Origin: Hydrogenophaga sp.
Lineage (GTDB): Bacteria; Pseudomonadota; Gammaproteobacteria; Burkholderiales; Burkholderiaceae_C
Assembly: GCF_018780385.1 (NCBI RefSeq)
Contig: NZ_JADMJO010000063.1
Span: 1-64,000 of the forward strand
Direction of reading: 5' to 3'
Length of the DNA: 64,000 nucleotides
The number at the start of each line of letters is the position of its first letter. Position 1 is the stretch's first letter. Position numbers and translations under genes: made by a program. The notes beneath the pieces are model-generated. The model had not been told where the DNA came from. It searched no databases and worked only from the letters and a program-made list of their open reading frames with translations. Below, piece by piece: positions 16,229-25,503 of the stretch.

Positions 16229-16936
16229 TCAGAAACGGAAGCGCGATGGCTCCGGGAAGTTCAGCAGGCGGGGCGCCACCGTGTCCCAGGGCTGCAGGGT
16301 CTGGAACGAGGAGTCGCCGATGCGGGTGACGATGGTGGCGCGCATCACCGGCTCGAAGCCGACGATGGTGGCCAAGCGGCCACCGGGTGCCAGCAAGGCG
16401 AGCAACGCTGGAGGAATCTCGGCCACCGAACCGCTCAGCAGGATGGCGTCGAACGGGCCGTTCACGTTGCAGGCGGCAAAGCCCTGCGCTGCGGCATCGG
16501 CCTGCTTGATGTCGACGTTGGCGATACCGGCGTTGCGCAGGTTCTCGCGTGCGGTGCCGGCCAGCACCGGGTCGATCTCGATCGACACCACGCGTTGCAC
16601 GAGGCTGGCCAGCAGGGCGGCCATGTACCCGCTGCCGCTGCCGATCTCCAGCACCTTGTCGGTGGGCTTGAGGTCCAGCTCCTGCAGCAGGCGCGCTTCG
16701 ACCTTGGGCGCCAACATGCACTGGCCTTCCACCGCCGGGTGTTTCAAGGGCAGTTCCATATCGGCGAAGGCCAGCGAACGGTGGGCGACGGGCACGAAGG
16801 CTTCGCGGTGCATGCGTGCGAGCAGGTGGAGCACCTGGGGGTCGAGCACCTCCCAGGGACGGATCTGCTGTTCGATCATGTTGAAGCGGGCGTGGTCAAA
16901 GCCGGTGTGGATGGCGGGGGCAATTGTGGTGGTCAT
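16229..16936 (-). CDS. Protein-L-isoaspartate O-methyltransferase family protein
   Basis: This 235-residue SAM-dependent methyltransferase has motif I KVLEIGSGSGYMAALLA, VVSIEIDP, and an N-terminal MIEQQIRPWEVLDPQVL helix. The family repairs isoaspartyl residues. The post-motif segment reads LPLKHPAVEGQCMLAP rather than the usual isoaspartate-binding segment of E. coli Pcm, so its real substrate may differ. It lies 48 nt after the RND pump and 21 nt before the rhodanese gene on the same strand. Confidence 0.85.
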   Translation of the reverse strand: MTTTIAPAIHTGFDHARFNMIEQQIRPWEVLDPQVLHLLARMHREAFVPVAHRSLAFADMELPLKHPAVEGQCMLAPKVEARLLQELDLKPTDKVLEIGSGSGYMAALLASLVQRVVSIEIDPVLAGTARENLRNAGIANVDIKQADAAAQGFAACNVNGPFDAILLSGSVAEIPPALLALLAPGGRLATIVGFEPVMRATIVTRIGDSSFQTLQPWDTVAPRLLNFPEPSRFRF

Positions 16937-16984
16937 GGCGGGGCTCCTGGGAGCGTCTGAAGAGACGGAAAAAATGAATGAATT

Positions 16985-19900
16985 TTAAGGAGTGGAGCCC
17001 AGCGGCTCGGCCGCGGGGGGACCCATGCCGAGCTTGCGTCGGAACCACTGCGCCAGATCGTCCATGTAGCAGTACACAACGGGCACCACCACCAGGGTCA
17101 GCAGCGACGAGGTGATCACCCCGCCAATGACGGCTTGCCCCATGGGCGCGCGCTGTTCCGAGCCTTCGGTGAGTGCGAAGGCCAGCGGCACCATGCCGAA
17201 GACCATGGCCAGCGTGGTCATGAGGATGGGGCGCAGCCGCACGCGCGCGGCCAGCAGCAGGGCCGACTCGCGGTCCATCGGCGCCTCGCCGGCCAGACCG
17301 CTGCGCGCGCGGATCGCGAAGTCCACCAGCAGAATCGCATTCTTCGTCACCAGGCCCATGAGCAGAACGATGCCGATGACCGAGAACATGCTCATGGTCG
17401 AACCGAACATCAGCAGCGCCAGTGCAACGCCGATCAGCGTGAGCGGCAGCGCCGTCATGAGGGCCAGCGGCTGCAGGAAGCTCTGGAACTGGCTGGCCAG
17501 GATCATGTAGATGAAGATGATGGCCAGCGCCAGTGCCGAGATGGCGTAGCCGAAGGACTCCTGCATGTTCTTGGTGGAGCCGCCGAATTCATAGCGGTAG
17601 CCGGGGGGGAACGGCGTGCTGTCGAGCACCTGCTTGATGTCGGTGGACACCTCGCCCGCCGAGCGGCCGAACACGTTGGCGTTGATGGACACCTCGCGGT
17701 TGAGGTTGCGCCGGTTGATCTGGTTGGGGCCGGTGGAGGCCACCACCTCGGCCACCTGGCCCAGGCGCACCACGCGGGCCGTGCCGTCGGCTTCGGTGCC
17801 GACCATGAAGGGCAGTTGTTCGAGGTCGCTCGCGCGTTCGCGCCCGGTGGCGGCCAGTTGCACGTTCACGTCGTAGCTCTCGCCGTTCTGAGCGCGCCAG
17901 TTGCCCACCGTGGTGCCGGCCACCAGCGTGCGCAGCGCGCCACCCACCGCGGCCACGTTCATGCCGGCGTCCGACGCCAGCTCGCGCCGCATCTTCACGT
18001 CCACCGTGGGTTTGTTGGGCTTCACGCTCGCGTCGAGGTCGACCAGGCCAACGATGGGGCGGATGCGCTCCATCACCGTGGCGGTCAGGCGCTCCAGTTC
18101 GGCCAGGTCGTCGCCCTGCAGGGAAAACTCCACCTGCTTGTTGCCGCCCACGGCGTCCAGCAGGCCCACGTGCGTGACGGTGATGCCGGGCACGCTGCGC
18201 AGCCGCTCGCGCAGCTGGGCCGACATCGCGTCCGCGCTCAGCGTGCGGTCCTTGCGGTCCACCAGGCGCACGTAAACGCTAGCGTACATGGTGCCCTGGG
18301 CGTTGCCGGTGTTGAGCGTGGACAGTGTGTATTTCACTTCCGGGAACTGGCGCAGGATGGCTTCCACCTCGCGCGTCTTGGCTTCGGTGGCCTGCAGCGA
18401 GGAACCCACCGGCGTGTGGAAGCTCAGCGAGGTTTCCGAGAAGTCGGCCTTGGGCACGAACTCGGTGCCCAGCAGCGGCAGCACGAACAGACTGCCGATG
18501 AAGGTGGCCAGCGCCACACCCAGCGTGGCCAGCTTGTGCTTGAGCGACCAGCGCAGGGTGGTCTGGTAGGTGTCGGCCAGGTCGTCCTGGAAACGGTCGA
18601 ACCAGCCGGTGACGCGGCCGATGGTCTTGTCGTAGAGGCTGCGTGGTGCGTCGGGATGGCCGTGCTTCTCGATTTCCGGGTCGTGCCACACCGACGACAA
18701 CATCGGGTCGAGCGTGAAGCTGACAAACATCGAGATGAGCACCGCCGCCACCATGGTGATGCCGAACTCGTGGAAGAACTTGCCGATGATGCCGCCCATG
18801 AAACCAATGGGCAGGAAAACCGCGACGATGGACAGCGTGGTGGCCAGCACCGCCATGCCGATTTCCTGCGTGCCCTCCATGGCCGCGTTGTAAGGCGTTT
18901 TGCCCATCTGGACGTGGCGCACGATGTTCTCGCGCACCACGATGGCGTCGTCGATCAGCAGGCCCACCGACAGCGTGAGCGCCATCAGCGTGATCATGTT
19001 GATGGTGAACCCGAAGAGGTTCATGAAGAAGAAGGTGCCGATCAGCGCGATGGGCAAGGTGAGGCCGGTGATGACGGTGGAGCGCCACGAGTTCAGGAAC
19101 AGGAAGACGATGAGCACGGTGAGCAGCGCGCCCTCGATCAGCGTGCGGCGCACGTTGTCCACCGACACGCGGATCGGCCGCGAGCCGTCGGCAATCTGCT
19201 CCAGCCGGATGCCCGGTGGCAGCTCGGCGCGCAGTGTATCCACCGCCGCTTTCAGGCCGTCGGTTACCGCAATGGTGTTCTCGTCTTGCGCCTTTTGCAC
19301 CTGCAGCAGCAGCGTGCGCTGGCCGTTGTACAGCGCGAGGCTTTGCACTTCCTCGGTGCCGTCGTTGACCGTGGCCACCTGCGAGAGGCGAACCGCGTTG
19401 CCCGCGCGGCGCGCGACGATGATGTCACCGAAGTCCTGCGGGTTCTGCAGCCTGGAGAGCACCTGCACCACGCGCTCGGCCTCGCCGGTCTTGAGCGTGC
19501 CCACCGGCAGGTCCTGGTTTTCGTTGCGCACGGCGGTGGTCACCTGCTCGGTGGTCACGCCGAGTGCTTCCATGGCCGAAGGATTGAGCTCGATGTTGAT
19601 GGCGCGCTGCGTGCCGCCCACCAGCGTGACCGAGCCCACGCCACGCACGTTCTCCAGCCGTTTTTTGAGGGTCTGTTCGGCCCAGGTGGTCAGCTCCACC
19701 GCGCTGGGTGCCTTGCCGTTCACAGCCTCTGGAATGACCGCGACCGACCAGATGGAGCGCGCTGCCGGATCGAAGCGCAGCACGCGCGGCTCTTCCACCT
19801 CGTCGCGCAGCAGCGGGCGCAGGATGCCGATCTTCTCGCGCACGTCTTCGGCCGCCTTGCGCCCGTCCACCGTGAGCTGGAATTCGATGATGACGACCGA

Positions 19901-20164
19901 GGAGCCTTCGTAGCTGCGCGAGGTCAGGGTGTTGACACCGGCCACCGCATTGACCGCCTCTTCGACCTTCTTGGTGACTTCCGATTCCACGATCTCGGGC
20001 GATGCGCCAGGGTACGCGGTGGTGACCACGACCACCGGGAAATCGATGTTGGGGAACTGGTCGACCTGCAGGCGCTGGAACGAGAAGATGCCCAGCACCA
20101 CGAAGGCGATCATCACCATGGTGGCGAACACCGGGTTGCGCAGGGAGACCTGGGTGAACCACAT
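16985..20164 (-). CDS. RND efflux pump, inner-membrane permease (HAE1/AcrB type)
   Basis: This 1059-residue proton-driven exporter matches the family length of about 1030-1070. The first segment is [20 protein letters not shown]. The proton-relay Asp pair is in [14 protein letters not shown] in transmembrane helix 4 and the matching Lys is in [19 protein letters not shown] in helix 10. Two large periplasmic loops contain the porter domains. It works as a trimer with the upstream adaptor (10 nt away) and TolC. Preferred drugs cannot be read from sequence. A long opposite-strand open frame here is a codon-bias shadow. Confidence 0.95.
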   Translation of the reverse strand: MWFTQVSLRNPVFATMVMIAFVVLGIFSFQRLQVDQFPNIDFPVVVVTTAYPGASPEIVESEVTKKVEEAVNAVAGVNTLTSRSYEGSSVVIIEFQLTVDGRKAAEDVREKIGILRPLLRDEVEEPRVLRFDPAARSIWSVAVIPEAVNGKAPSAVELTTWAEQTLKKRLENVRGVGSVTLVGGTQRAINIELNPSAMEALGVTTEQVTTAVRNENQDLPVGTLKTGEAERVVQVLSRLQNPQDFGDIIVARRAGNAVRLSQVATVNDGTEEVQSLALYNGQRTLLLQVQKAQDENTIAVTDGLKAAVDTLRAELPPGIRLEQIADGSRPIRVSVDNVRRTLIEGALLTVLIVFLFLNSWRSTVITGLTLPIALIGTFFFMNLFGFTINMITLMALTLSVGLLIDDAIVVRENIVRHVQMGKTPYNAAMEGTQEIGMAVLATTLSIVAVFLPIGFMGGIIGKFFHEFGITMVAAVLISMFVSFTLDPMLSSVWHDPEIEKHGHPDAPRSLYDKTIGRVTGWFDRFQDDLADTYQTTLRWSLKHKLATLGVALATFIGSLFVLPLLGTEFVPKADFSETSLSFHTPVGSSLQATEAKTREVEAILRQFPEVKYTLSTLNTGNAQGTMYASVYVRLVDRKDRTLSADAMSAQLRERLRSVPGITVTHVGLLDAVGGNKQVEFSLQGDDLAELERLTATVMERIRPIVGLVDLDASVKPNKPTVDVKMRRELASDAGMNVAAVGGALRTLVAGTTVGNWRAQNGESYDVNVQLAATGRERASDLEQLPFMVGTEADGTARVVRLGQVAEVVASTGPNQINRRNLNREVSINANVFGRSAGEVSTDIKQVLDSTPFPPGYRYEFGGSTKNMQESFGYAISALALAIIFIYMILASQFQSFLQPLALMTALPLTLIGVALALLMFGSTMSMFSVIGIVLLMGLVTKNAILLVDFAIRARSGLAGEAPMDRESALLLAARVRLRPILMTTLAMVFGMVPLAFALTEGSEQRAPMGQAVIGGVITSSLLTLVVVPVVYCYMDDLAQWFRRKLGMGPPAAEPLGSTP

Positions 20165-20173
20165 GCGGGCTGC

Positions 20174-21334
20174 TCAGTTGCTGGCGGTGGCGGGCGCGCT
20201 CAGGCGCACGGCGGTGCCTTCGCGGATCAGGCCGGCCTGCGCGCGCAGCAGCTGTGTGCCGGCCGGCAGACCATCCACCGCGCGCATGGGCTCGGTGCCC
20301 TGCAGACCGGTGGCGCCCGCTTGCAGCGGCACATGCACCACCGCGCCTTCGCGCACCACCTGCACATAGGGCTGCGGCTTGTCGTTGCGCACGGTGGAGG
20401 CGGGCACGGCCAGCGCCGTGACCGAGCCGATCACGATGTGACCCTGGGCAAACAGGCCCTGGCGCATACCGGGCAGCGCGGGCACGCGCAGGTACACCAG
20501 CACGCTGCGGCTGGCCGCCTGCACGCTGGGGTTGATGCGCGCCACGGTGGCCTGCACCGGCTCGGCCAGGCCTTCCACGGTCAGGCGCGCCGTCTGGCCC
20601 ACCTTCACGCCTGCGGCTTCAGCGGGCGCAATCGCGGCCTCCATCTCGAAGCCCGAAAGATCCACCACGTCGAGCACGCGCGTGTCGATGCCCACGCGTT
20701 CACCGTTCTGCACCAGCCGGGCCGAGACCTGGCCTGTCAGCGGCGAGCGCAACGTGGTGTCGGCGAGCGACTTGCGCGCGATGTCCAGCGCGGCCAGCGC
20801 GGCCTGGTGCGTGGCTTCGGCGCTCGACAGGTTGGCGGTGGCGGTCTCCAGCGCGGTGCTGGAGATGAAGCCCTGGCGCACCAGGGCCTGGTTGTTGTCA
20901 AAGGTGCGCTTGGCGATCGCCACCTGCGCCTGGGCCGACTCGGCCTGTCGCGCGGTCTGGCGCACGCGCGCCTGGGCCTCGGTGCTGTCGATGCGTGCCA
21001 CCACTTCGCCCGCTTTCACCGGGTCACCCTCGCGTTTGGTGAGGCCCTGAATCTCACCGGCCGTTCGGGCCTTGATGGCGGCGGTCTGCAGCGCATCCAC
21101 CGAGCCCGAGAGGGCCACGGTCTGGGTGAGTTCGATGGCTTGCACGGTCACCACGTCGGTGGGTGAGAGTGTGTAGGTCGGTGTCTTCTGCAGCGACTCG
21201 GCTGAGGCGCGGGCTGCTTCACTTGTGGCCTTGCGTTTGCCCAGCGCGCGCGTGACGCCCAGTGCAACGCCGAGCACCAGCGCGATGAGCAGCAACCACT
21301 TGATCCAGAAAGACAGCGAACGACGTGAGGTCAT
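20174..21334 (-). CDS. RND efflux periplasmic adaptor (membrane fusion protein)
   Basis: This 386-residue protein starts with a single N-terminal membrane anchor (SFWIKWLLLIALVLGVALGV). A lipoyl/biotinyl-like barrel sandwich (IKARTAGEIQGLTKREGDPV) is followed by an alpha-hairpin (about residues 100-190), the second lipoyl half TTLRSPLTGQVSARLVQNGE and beta-barrel segments. It links the RND permease to TolC across the periplasm. The start is set at ATG 21334 before MTSRRS; an upstream extension into the tetR 3' end is not hydrophobic. It lies between tetR and the permease on one strand. Confidence 0.92.
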   Translation of the reverse strand: MTSRRSLSFWIKWLLLIALVLGVALGVTRALGKRKATSEAARASAESLQKTPTYTLSPTDVVTVQAIELTQTVALSGSVDALQTAAIKARTAGEIQGLTKREGDPVKAGEVVARIDSTEAQARVRQTARQAESAQAQVAIAKRTFDNNQALVRQGFISSTALETATANLSSAEATHQAALAALDIARKSLADTTLRSPLTGQVSARLVQNGERVGIDTRVLDVVDLSGFEMEAAIAPAEAAGVKVGQTARLTVEGLAEPVQATVARINPSVQAASRSVLVYLRVPALPGMRQGLFAQGHIVIGSVTALAVPASTVRNDKPQPYVQVVREGAVVHVPLQAGATGLQGTEPMRAVDGLPAGTQLLRAQAGLIREGTAVRLSAPATASN

Positions 21335-21362
21335 GGTGGTGAGGGCGATCGGTGCAATCGGC

Positions 21363-22055
21363 TCAGACGGGGCGTCGGGTGGACTTGGGCACCTGCATGC
21401 CCGAGAGAAGCAGGTCAACCTGCGCATCGATGAAGCCGATCGGATCGATCCGTGAGGTCGGCGGGCAGCACGGCGCCATGGAGTGTTTCCACATCAGCAG
21501 GAAGATCATCGGTGCGATCAGGCTGTAGACCGCGTATTCCATGGACAGTGGTCGGAAATCGCCGCGGTCGACGCCGCGTTGCAGGATGCGGCGGATCAGG
21601 TTGTGACCGGGTTCGATCACTTCCTTCTGGTAGAAGGCCGCGATCTCCGGAAACATGCCGGCCTCGCTCATCACCAGCTTGGTGATGCCCGAGGCGGGCG
21701 TCATGCCGATGCGCTCCCACCAGGAGTGCATGCAGTGGCGCACCAGATCGGCGCTGTCGCCGCTGAAGCGCTCGAACTCTTCGTTCCATTCGGTGAAACG
21801 CCCGGCAATGTTCTCGCGCACCACGGCTTTGAACAGCTCTTCCTTGCTCGGGAAATACAGGAAGAGGGTGCCCTTGGACACGCCCGCCAAGGCTGCCACT
21901 TCTTCCACCCGGGTCGCCGCAAAGCCCTTTTCCACAAACAGGGTGAGTGCCGCGTCGAGCAACTCGCCCGGACGCGCTTCCTTGCGCCGCGAACGGCGTT
22001 GCGGAGCGCCGGGTTCGACGGGGAGGCTGGTGTCCGAGGCGGGGGTCGACGGCAT
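21363..22055 (-). CDS. TetR/AcrR-family transcriptional repressor of the efflux operon
   Basis: This 230-residue protein has an N-terminal helix-turn-helix typical of TetR (LDAALTLFVEKGFAATRVEEVAALAGVSKGTLFLYF segment, residues about 28-70) and an all-helical ligand-binding half. It is the first gene of the minus-strand efflux series and lies 28 nt before the adaptor gene. A perfect 8-5-8 palindrome 22 nt upstream of its ATG (22077-22097) is the likely operator, implying autoregulation and control of the pump. The inducer is unknown. Confidence 0.9.
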   Translation of the reverse strand: MPSTPASDTSLPVEPGAPQRRSRRKEARPGELLDAALTLFVEKGFAATRVEEVAALAGVSKGTLFLYFPSKEELFKAVVRENIAGRFTEWNEEFERFSGDSADLVRHCMHSWWERIGMTPASGITKLVMSEAGMFPEIAAFYQKEVIEPGHNLIRRILQRGVDRGDFRPLSMEYAVYSLIAPMIFLLMWKHSMAPCCPPTSRIDPIGFIDAQVDLLLSGMQVPKSTRRPV

Positions 22056-22076
22056 GCGGGTGTCTTTAATGACCGA

Positions 22077-22097
22077 TGGGTTATTAACTATAACCCA
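22077..22097. promoter_or_regulatory. Palindromic operator, probably for the TetR repressor
   Basis: TGGGTTAT-TAACT-ATAACCCA is a perfect inverted repeat with 8-nt arms and a 5-nt spacer. It is centred about 32 nt upstream of the tetR start, and its AT-rich middle could include the -10 region. Size and symmetry fit a TetR dimer site. Binding is inferred. Confidence 0.68.
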
Positions 22098-22161
22098 CCC
22101 CCGCCGCGCTGCGCGCGTCCCCCTCAAGGGGGCGCACCCTGGGACCGGCGGAGCCGGATCC
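22094..22161 (-). repeat. Dispersed palindromic repeat, family A copy 1
   Basis: On the minus strand this reads GGATCCGGCTCCGCCGG ... GCGCCCCCTTGAGGGGGACG ... GCAGCGCGGCGGGGGTG. It contains two hairpins (CCGGC/GCCGG and CCCCC/GGGGG). A closely matching element occurs at 43715-43785 in another intergenic gap. It lies between the tetR operator and the end of gcdH. Confidence 0.72.
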
Positions 22162-22215
22162 TCGGGCGCCCTTGACGCGGCACCTCGCTCCGGCGGCGCC
22201 CGATCGCACCTTTTT

Positions 22216-23409
22216 TCAGTTGAACGCCTGGATGCCGGTGATCGCGCGGCCCAGGATGAGCGCGTGCACGTCGTGCGTGCCTTCGTAGGTATTGACCACT
22301 TCCAGGTTCACCAGGTGGCGCGCCACGCCGAACTCGTCGCTGATGCCGTTGCCACCCATCATGTCGCGCGCCATGCGTGCAATGTCCAGCGACTTGCCGC
22401 AGCTGTTGCGCTTGAGGATGGAGGTGATTTCCACCGCGGCCGTGCCCTCGTCCTTCATGCGGCCCAGGCGCAGGCAGCCCTGCAGGCCCAGGCTGATCTC
22501 GGTCAGCATGTCGGCCAGCTTCTTCTGGATCAACTGGTTGGCGGCCAGCGGGCGGCCGAACTGCTGGCGGTCCAGCACGTACTGGCGGGCGCGGAAGAAG
22601 CAGTCTTCAGCCGCACCGAGTGCACCCCAGGCAATGCCGTAGCGCGCACTGTTCAGGCAGGTGAAAGGGCCCTTCAAGCCCCGCACCTCGGGGAAGGCGT
22701 TTTCTTCAGGGCAGAACACCCCGTCCATCACGATCTCGCCGGTGATGGACGCACGCAGGCCGACCTTGCTGTGGATGGCCGGGGCCGAGAGGCCCTTCAT
22801 GCCCTTGTCGAGGATGAAACCGCGGATCGAGCCTTCGTCGTCCTTGGCCCACACCACGAACACGTCGGCGATCGGTGAATTGGTGATCCACATCTTGGCG
22901 CCGGAGAGGCTGTAGCCGCCAGCCACCTTTTTCGCGCGGGTGACCATGCTGCCCGGGTCGGAGCCGTGGTTGGGTTCGGTCAGGCCGAAGCAGCCGATCC
23001 ACTCGCCGGTGGCGAGCTTGGGCAGGTATTTCTGCTTCTGTTCTTCGGTGCCGAACTCGTTGATCGGCACCATCACCAGCGAGCTCTGCACGCTCATCAT
23101 GGAGCGGTAGCCGGAGTCCACGCGCTCCACTTCGCGAGCCACCAGGCCGTAGCAGACGTAGTTCAGGCCACTGCCGCCGTAGGCCTCCGGGATGGTGGGG
23201 CCGAGCAGGCCGAGTTCACCCATCTCGCGAAAGATCGACGGATCGGTCTTCTCATGGCGGAAGGCCTCGGTCACGCGGGGCAGCAGCTTTTCCTGGCAGT
23301 AGGCGTATGCCGCTTCGCGCACCTGGCGCTCGTCGTCGGTGAGCTGCTGGTCGAGGTGGAACGGGTCTTCCCAGCTGAAGCTGGCCTTGGCTTTGGTGGG
23401 GGAAAGCAT
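22216..23409 (-). CDS. gcdH: Glutaryl-CoA dehydrogenase
   Basis: This 397-residue flavin acyl-CoA dehydrogenase oxidatively decarboxylates glutaryl-CoA to crotonyl-CoA in lysine, tryptophan and glutarate degradation. It shows [36 protein letters not shown] and the C-terminal [18 protein letters not shown], whose Glu is the catalytic base; [13 protein letters not shown] is typical of GcdH rather than other paralogues. GGAGA precedes the ATG at 23409. It is divergent from a LysR regulator across a 104-nt gap. Confidence 0.93.
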   Translation of the reverse strand: MLSPTKAKASFSWEDPFHLDQQLTDDERQVREAAYAYCQEKLLPRVTEAFRHEKTDPSIFREMGELGLLGPTIPEAYGGSGLNYVCYGLVAREVERVDSGYRSMMSVQSSLVMVPINEFGTEEQKQKYLPKLATGEWIGCFGLTEPNHGSDPGSMVTRAKKVAGGYSLSGAKMWITNSPIADVFVVWAKDDEGSIRGFILDKGMKGLSAPAIHSKVGLRASITGEIVMDGVFCPEENAFPEVRGLKGPFTCLNSARYGIAWGALGAAEDCFFRARQYVLDRQQFGRPLAANQLIQKKLADMLTEISLGLQGCLRLGRMKDEGTAAVEITSILKRNSCGKSLDIARMARDMMGGNGISDEFGVARHLVNLEVVNTYEGTHDVHALILGRAITGIQAFN

Positions 23410-23464
23410 GGTGTTTGTCTCCGTGTGTTGGGGTGGCAATGCGCGCATTGTCCGCCGGGCATGA

Positions 23465-23490
23465 ATACCTGTCTAATATCGAATAGGTAT
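23465..23490. promoter_or_regulatory. Inverted repeat in the gcdH / lysR divergent promoter
   Basis: ATACCT (23465-23470) and AGGTAT (23485-23490) form an inverted repeat with 14 nt between, in the gap between the divergent gcdH and LysR genes. An ATAC...GTAT dyad of this kind is a usual form for LysR-type sites, so the neighbouring regulator probably binds here. Confidence 0.5.
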
Positions 23491-23513
23491 CCGTCGATAC
23501 AGGAAAGCTATTC

Positions 23514-24410
23514 ATGGAATTCCGCCACCTGCGCTATTTTCTGGTGCTGGCCGAAGAGTTGCATTTTGGTCGCGCTGCGCAGCGTCTGGCCATGACGCAG
23601 CCGCCGCTCTCACTCAACATCCAGCAGCTTGAAGCCTCGGTGGGTGCGCAGCTGTTCACGCGCAACAGCCGTGGCGTTGCGCTGACGGCGGCGGGGCAGG
23701 CGTTGTTGCCGGCGGCACGGGCGCTGCTGGACCAAGCCACCGAGGCCGCCCGCCAGGCACGCGACGTGGCACAGGGGCTGGCAGGGCAGTTGCAGATCGG
23801 GTTTGCCGGCGCGGTGCTCTACCGCGGTCTGCCGCAGATGCTGCAAGCGTTTGGCCTGGCCCACCCCGGCCTGCGACTGGTGTTGCGCGAACTCAGTTCC
23901 CGCGAGCAGTTGATCGATCTGGTGCACGACCGGCTGGATGTGGGGTTTGTTCACACCACGCGGGTGCCGAAGGGGTTTTCGCAGATCCTGGTGTCCAGCC
24001 AGCCGTTCATGGCCTGCCTGCCGGCAAGCCACCTCGCCGCGCAGGCGAAGAGCTTGTCGCTGGACCGTTTGCAGGGTGAGCCGTTTGCCATCGTCTCGCG
24101 GGCGGTGTCGTCTGACTACCACGACCGGATTCTGGCGGCCTGCGCCGACGCCGGCTATGAGCCCGAGGTGCGGCTGGAGCTGCAGCACTGGTTGAGCGTG
24201 GTGTCGGTCATTGGGCAGGGGCTGGGGGTTGGACTGGTACCGGCCGCGCTGGCCCAGGCGGGTTTGCCGGGGGTGGTGTTTCGACCGCTGGCCCGGCCGC
24301 TGCTGCCCTACGACACCCACTGCCTCTCCAAGGACGGGGGGCATCACCCCGCGCTGCTGGCGTTTCTGGACATGGTGCGGCACACCTCGGCCGCGCTGTC
24401 CGGCAGCTGA
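23514..24410 (+). CDS. LysR-family transcriptional regulator (probable gcdH regulator)
   Basis: This 298-residue protein has the N-terminal winged helix MEFRHLRYFLVLAEELHFGRAAQRL ... QPPLSLNIQQLEASVGAQLF and a C-terminal periplasmic-binding-like effector domain. The N-terminus is of the BenM/CatM-like subgroup. AGGAAAG precedes ATG 23514 at good spacing. Its position divergent from gcdH suggests it activates gcdH in response to glutarate or a CoA ester; this is inference from arrangement. Confidence 0.9.
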   Translation: MEFRHLRYFLVLAEELHFGRAAQRLAMTQPPLSLNIQQLEASVGAQLFTRNSRGVALTAAGQALLPAARALLDQATEAARQARDVAQGLAGQLQIGFAGAVLYRGLPQMLQAFGLAHPGLRLVLRELSSREQLIDLVHDRLDVGFVHTTRVPKGFSQILVSSQPFMACLPASHLAAQAKSLSLDRLQGEPFAIVSRAVSSDYHDRILAACADAGYEPEVRLELQHWLSVVSVIGQGLGVGLVPAALAQAGLPGVVFRPLARPLLPYDTHCLSKDGGHHPALLAFLDMVRHTSAALSGS

Positions 24411-24460
24411 AAAAGCGCAAAAAGTCAGTCGGATCCTGCGGGCGAGTCGTTTCTTGCGCC

Positions 24461-24476
24461 TGGCATTTAATTTGCT
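24461..24476 (+). promoter_or_regulatory. Sigma-54-type promoter upstream of hutC
   Basis: TGGCATTTAATTTGCT matches the -24/-12 consensus TGGCAC-N5-TTGC[A/T], with the GG and GC pairs exactly 12 nt apart. The predicted start, near 24487, falls within a HutC-type operator. Sigma-54 control of hut genes is established in Pseudomonas; here it is inferred from the motif. Confidence 0.62.
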
Positions 24477-24484
24477 TGTGTTTA

Positions 24485-24497
24485 CCTGTATAGACAG
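24485..24497. promoter_or_regulatory. HutC-type operator 1
   Basis: CCTGTATAGACAG lies at the predicted transcription start of the sigma-54-type promoter. The same core TGTATAGACAG recurs right before hutH (25483-25496) and a more symmetric version lies at 24605-24618. Known HutC sites are palindromes around TGTATATACA. Confidence 0.65.
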
Positions 24498-24604
24498 TTT
24501 AGAAGACAAGTCCCCCAACAACGGCACCAAACTGATGCAACACCGCTCAATGGACCAATCAAAGGCGCAATATTGGTGCCTTCAGGTATCTATTTCAGGG
24601 TTTG

Positions 24605-24618
24605 CCTGTATGTACAGG
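24605..24618. promoter_or_regulatory. HutC-type operator 2
   Basis: CCTGTATGTACAGG is a near-perfect palindrome 29 nt upstream of the hutC start codon. It is the best dyad of the three related sites and fits autoregulation of hutC. Confidence 0.7.
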
Positions 24619-24646
24619 TGTGGATGATTCCGCAAAATCGCGAACC

Positions 24647-25441
24647 ATGACCATCCAAACATCAAACCCCACCCCCGTCCGCAAACCGCACGCGGCCCAA
24701 GGGAATGCCGCGTTCACGCCGAGCGTGGCGCGTTACCAGCAAGTCAAGGACTTCATCGCCAGCAAGATTCAGGACGGCACCTGGAAGGCCGGCGACCGCC
24801 TGCCGTCCGAGAGTGAACTGGTCAGCCGCTTCGGCGTCGCCCGCATGACCGTCAATCGGGCCTTGCGCGAACTGATGGAGCAGGGTCGCGTGAAGCGGAT
24901 CGCCGGCGTCGGCAGTTTTGTCGCCGACGACAAGCCTCAAGGCAATTTGCTGCAGATTGCCCGCCTGTCTCATGACATCCGGCGTCGCGGCCACGACTAC
25001 CAGTGCCAGATCGTCACCGTGGAGCGCATCTCTGCCTCGCTGGAGGTGGCCTCGGCTTTGGGGCTGCACACCGGCGAATCGGTGTTTCATTCGGTCTGTG
25101 TGCACCTCGAGGACGGCGTGGCCATGCAGTTGGAAGACCGCTACGTGAACCCGCGCATGGCGCCCGATTTCGGCCAGCAGGATTTCACGCTGGAACAGCC
25201 TTCCGACTTCCTGGTGCGCACCGTGCTGTTCGACGAGATGGAGCATGTGGTGGATGCCGTACTGCCCACGGCGGAGCAGGCCGCGCTGCTGCAAATGGAG
25301 GCCAGCCAGCCCTGCTTGCTGCTGACCCGGCGCACCTGGATGCGCGAAGTTCCGATCACCCTGGTGCGCTGCCTGCATCCCGGCGCACGCTACCGGCTGG
25401 GCAGCCGCTTTCGCACCGATGGCAATGCCGTGACCAGCTGA
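24647..25441 (+). CDS. hutC: HutC, GntR-family histidine utilisation repressor
   Basis: This 264-residue protein starts at ATG 24647 (MTIQTSNPTP). It has a short N-terminal extension, a winged-helix domain KAGDRLPSESELVSRFGVARMTVNRAL and a UTRA/HutC effector domain (from about residue 105) that binds urocanate in characterised homologues. It heads the hut locus and has operators upstream of itself and of hutH. The repressor should leave DNA when urocanate accumulates. The ATG at 24602 is rejected because it lies inside operator 2. Confidence 0.93.
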   Translation: MTIQTSNPTPVRKPHAAQGNAAFTPSVARYQQVKDFIASKIQDGTWKAGDRLPSESELVSRFGVARMTVNRALRELMEQGRVKRIAGVGSFVADDKPQGNLLQIARLSHDIRRRGHDYQCQIVTVERISASLEVASALGLHTGESVFHSVCVHLEDGVAMQLEDRYVNPRMAPDFGQQDFTLEQPSDFLVRTVLFDEMEHVVDAVLPTAEQAALLQMEASQPCLLLTRRTWMREVPITLVRCLHPGARYRLGSRFRTDGNAVTS

Positions 25442-25482
25442 ATCCACGTCCGCTCGCACCAGAAAAATCTCACTCGCACCTA

Positions 25483-25496
25483 CTTGTATAGACAGG
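25483..25496. promoter_or_regulatory. HutC-type operator 3, at the hutH ribosome site
   Basis: CTTGTATAGACAGG ends 7 nt before the hutH ATG, so its final AGG also supplies a Shine-Dalgarno-like sequence (AGGATAG). A repressor here could block initiation or elongation into hutH. Confidence 0.68.
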
Positions 25497-25503
25497 ATAG
25501 AGC

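Noticed and set aside
17135..21166. A very long open frame (over 1300 codons) on the plus strand opposite the RND pump and adaptor genes.
   Set aside because: It is antisense to two well-defined genes and its product is His/Gln/Arg/Gly-rich with no domain, which is what GC-rich third positions give on the opposite strand.
24564..24580. GGCGCA-ATATT-GGTGCC as an NtrC enhancer site.
   Set aside because: Only about half the positions fit TGCACC-N5-GGTGCA, and it lies downstream of the sigma-54-type promoter rather than upstream.
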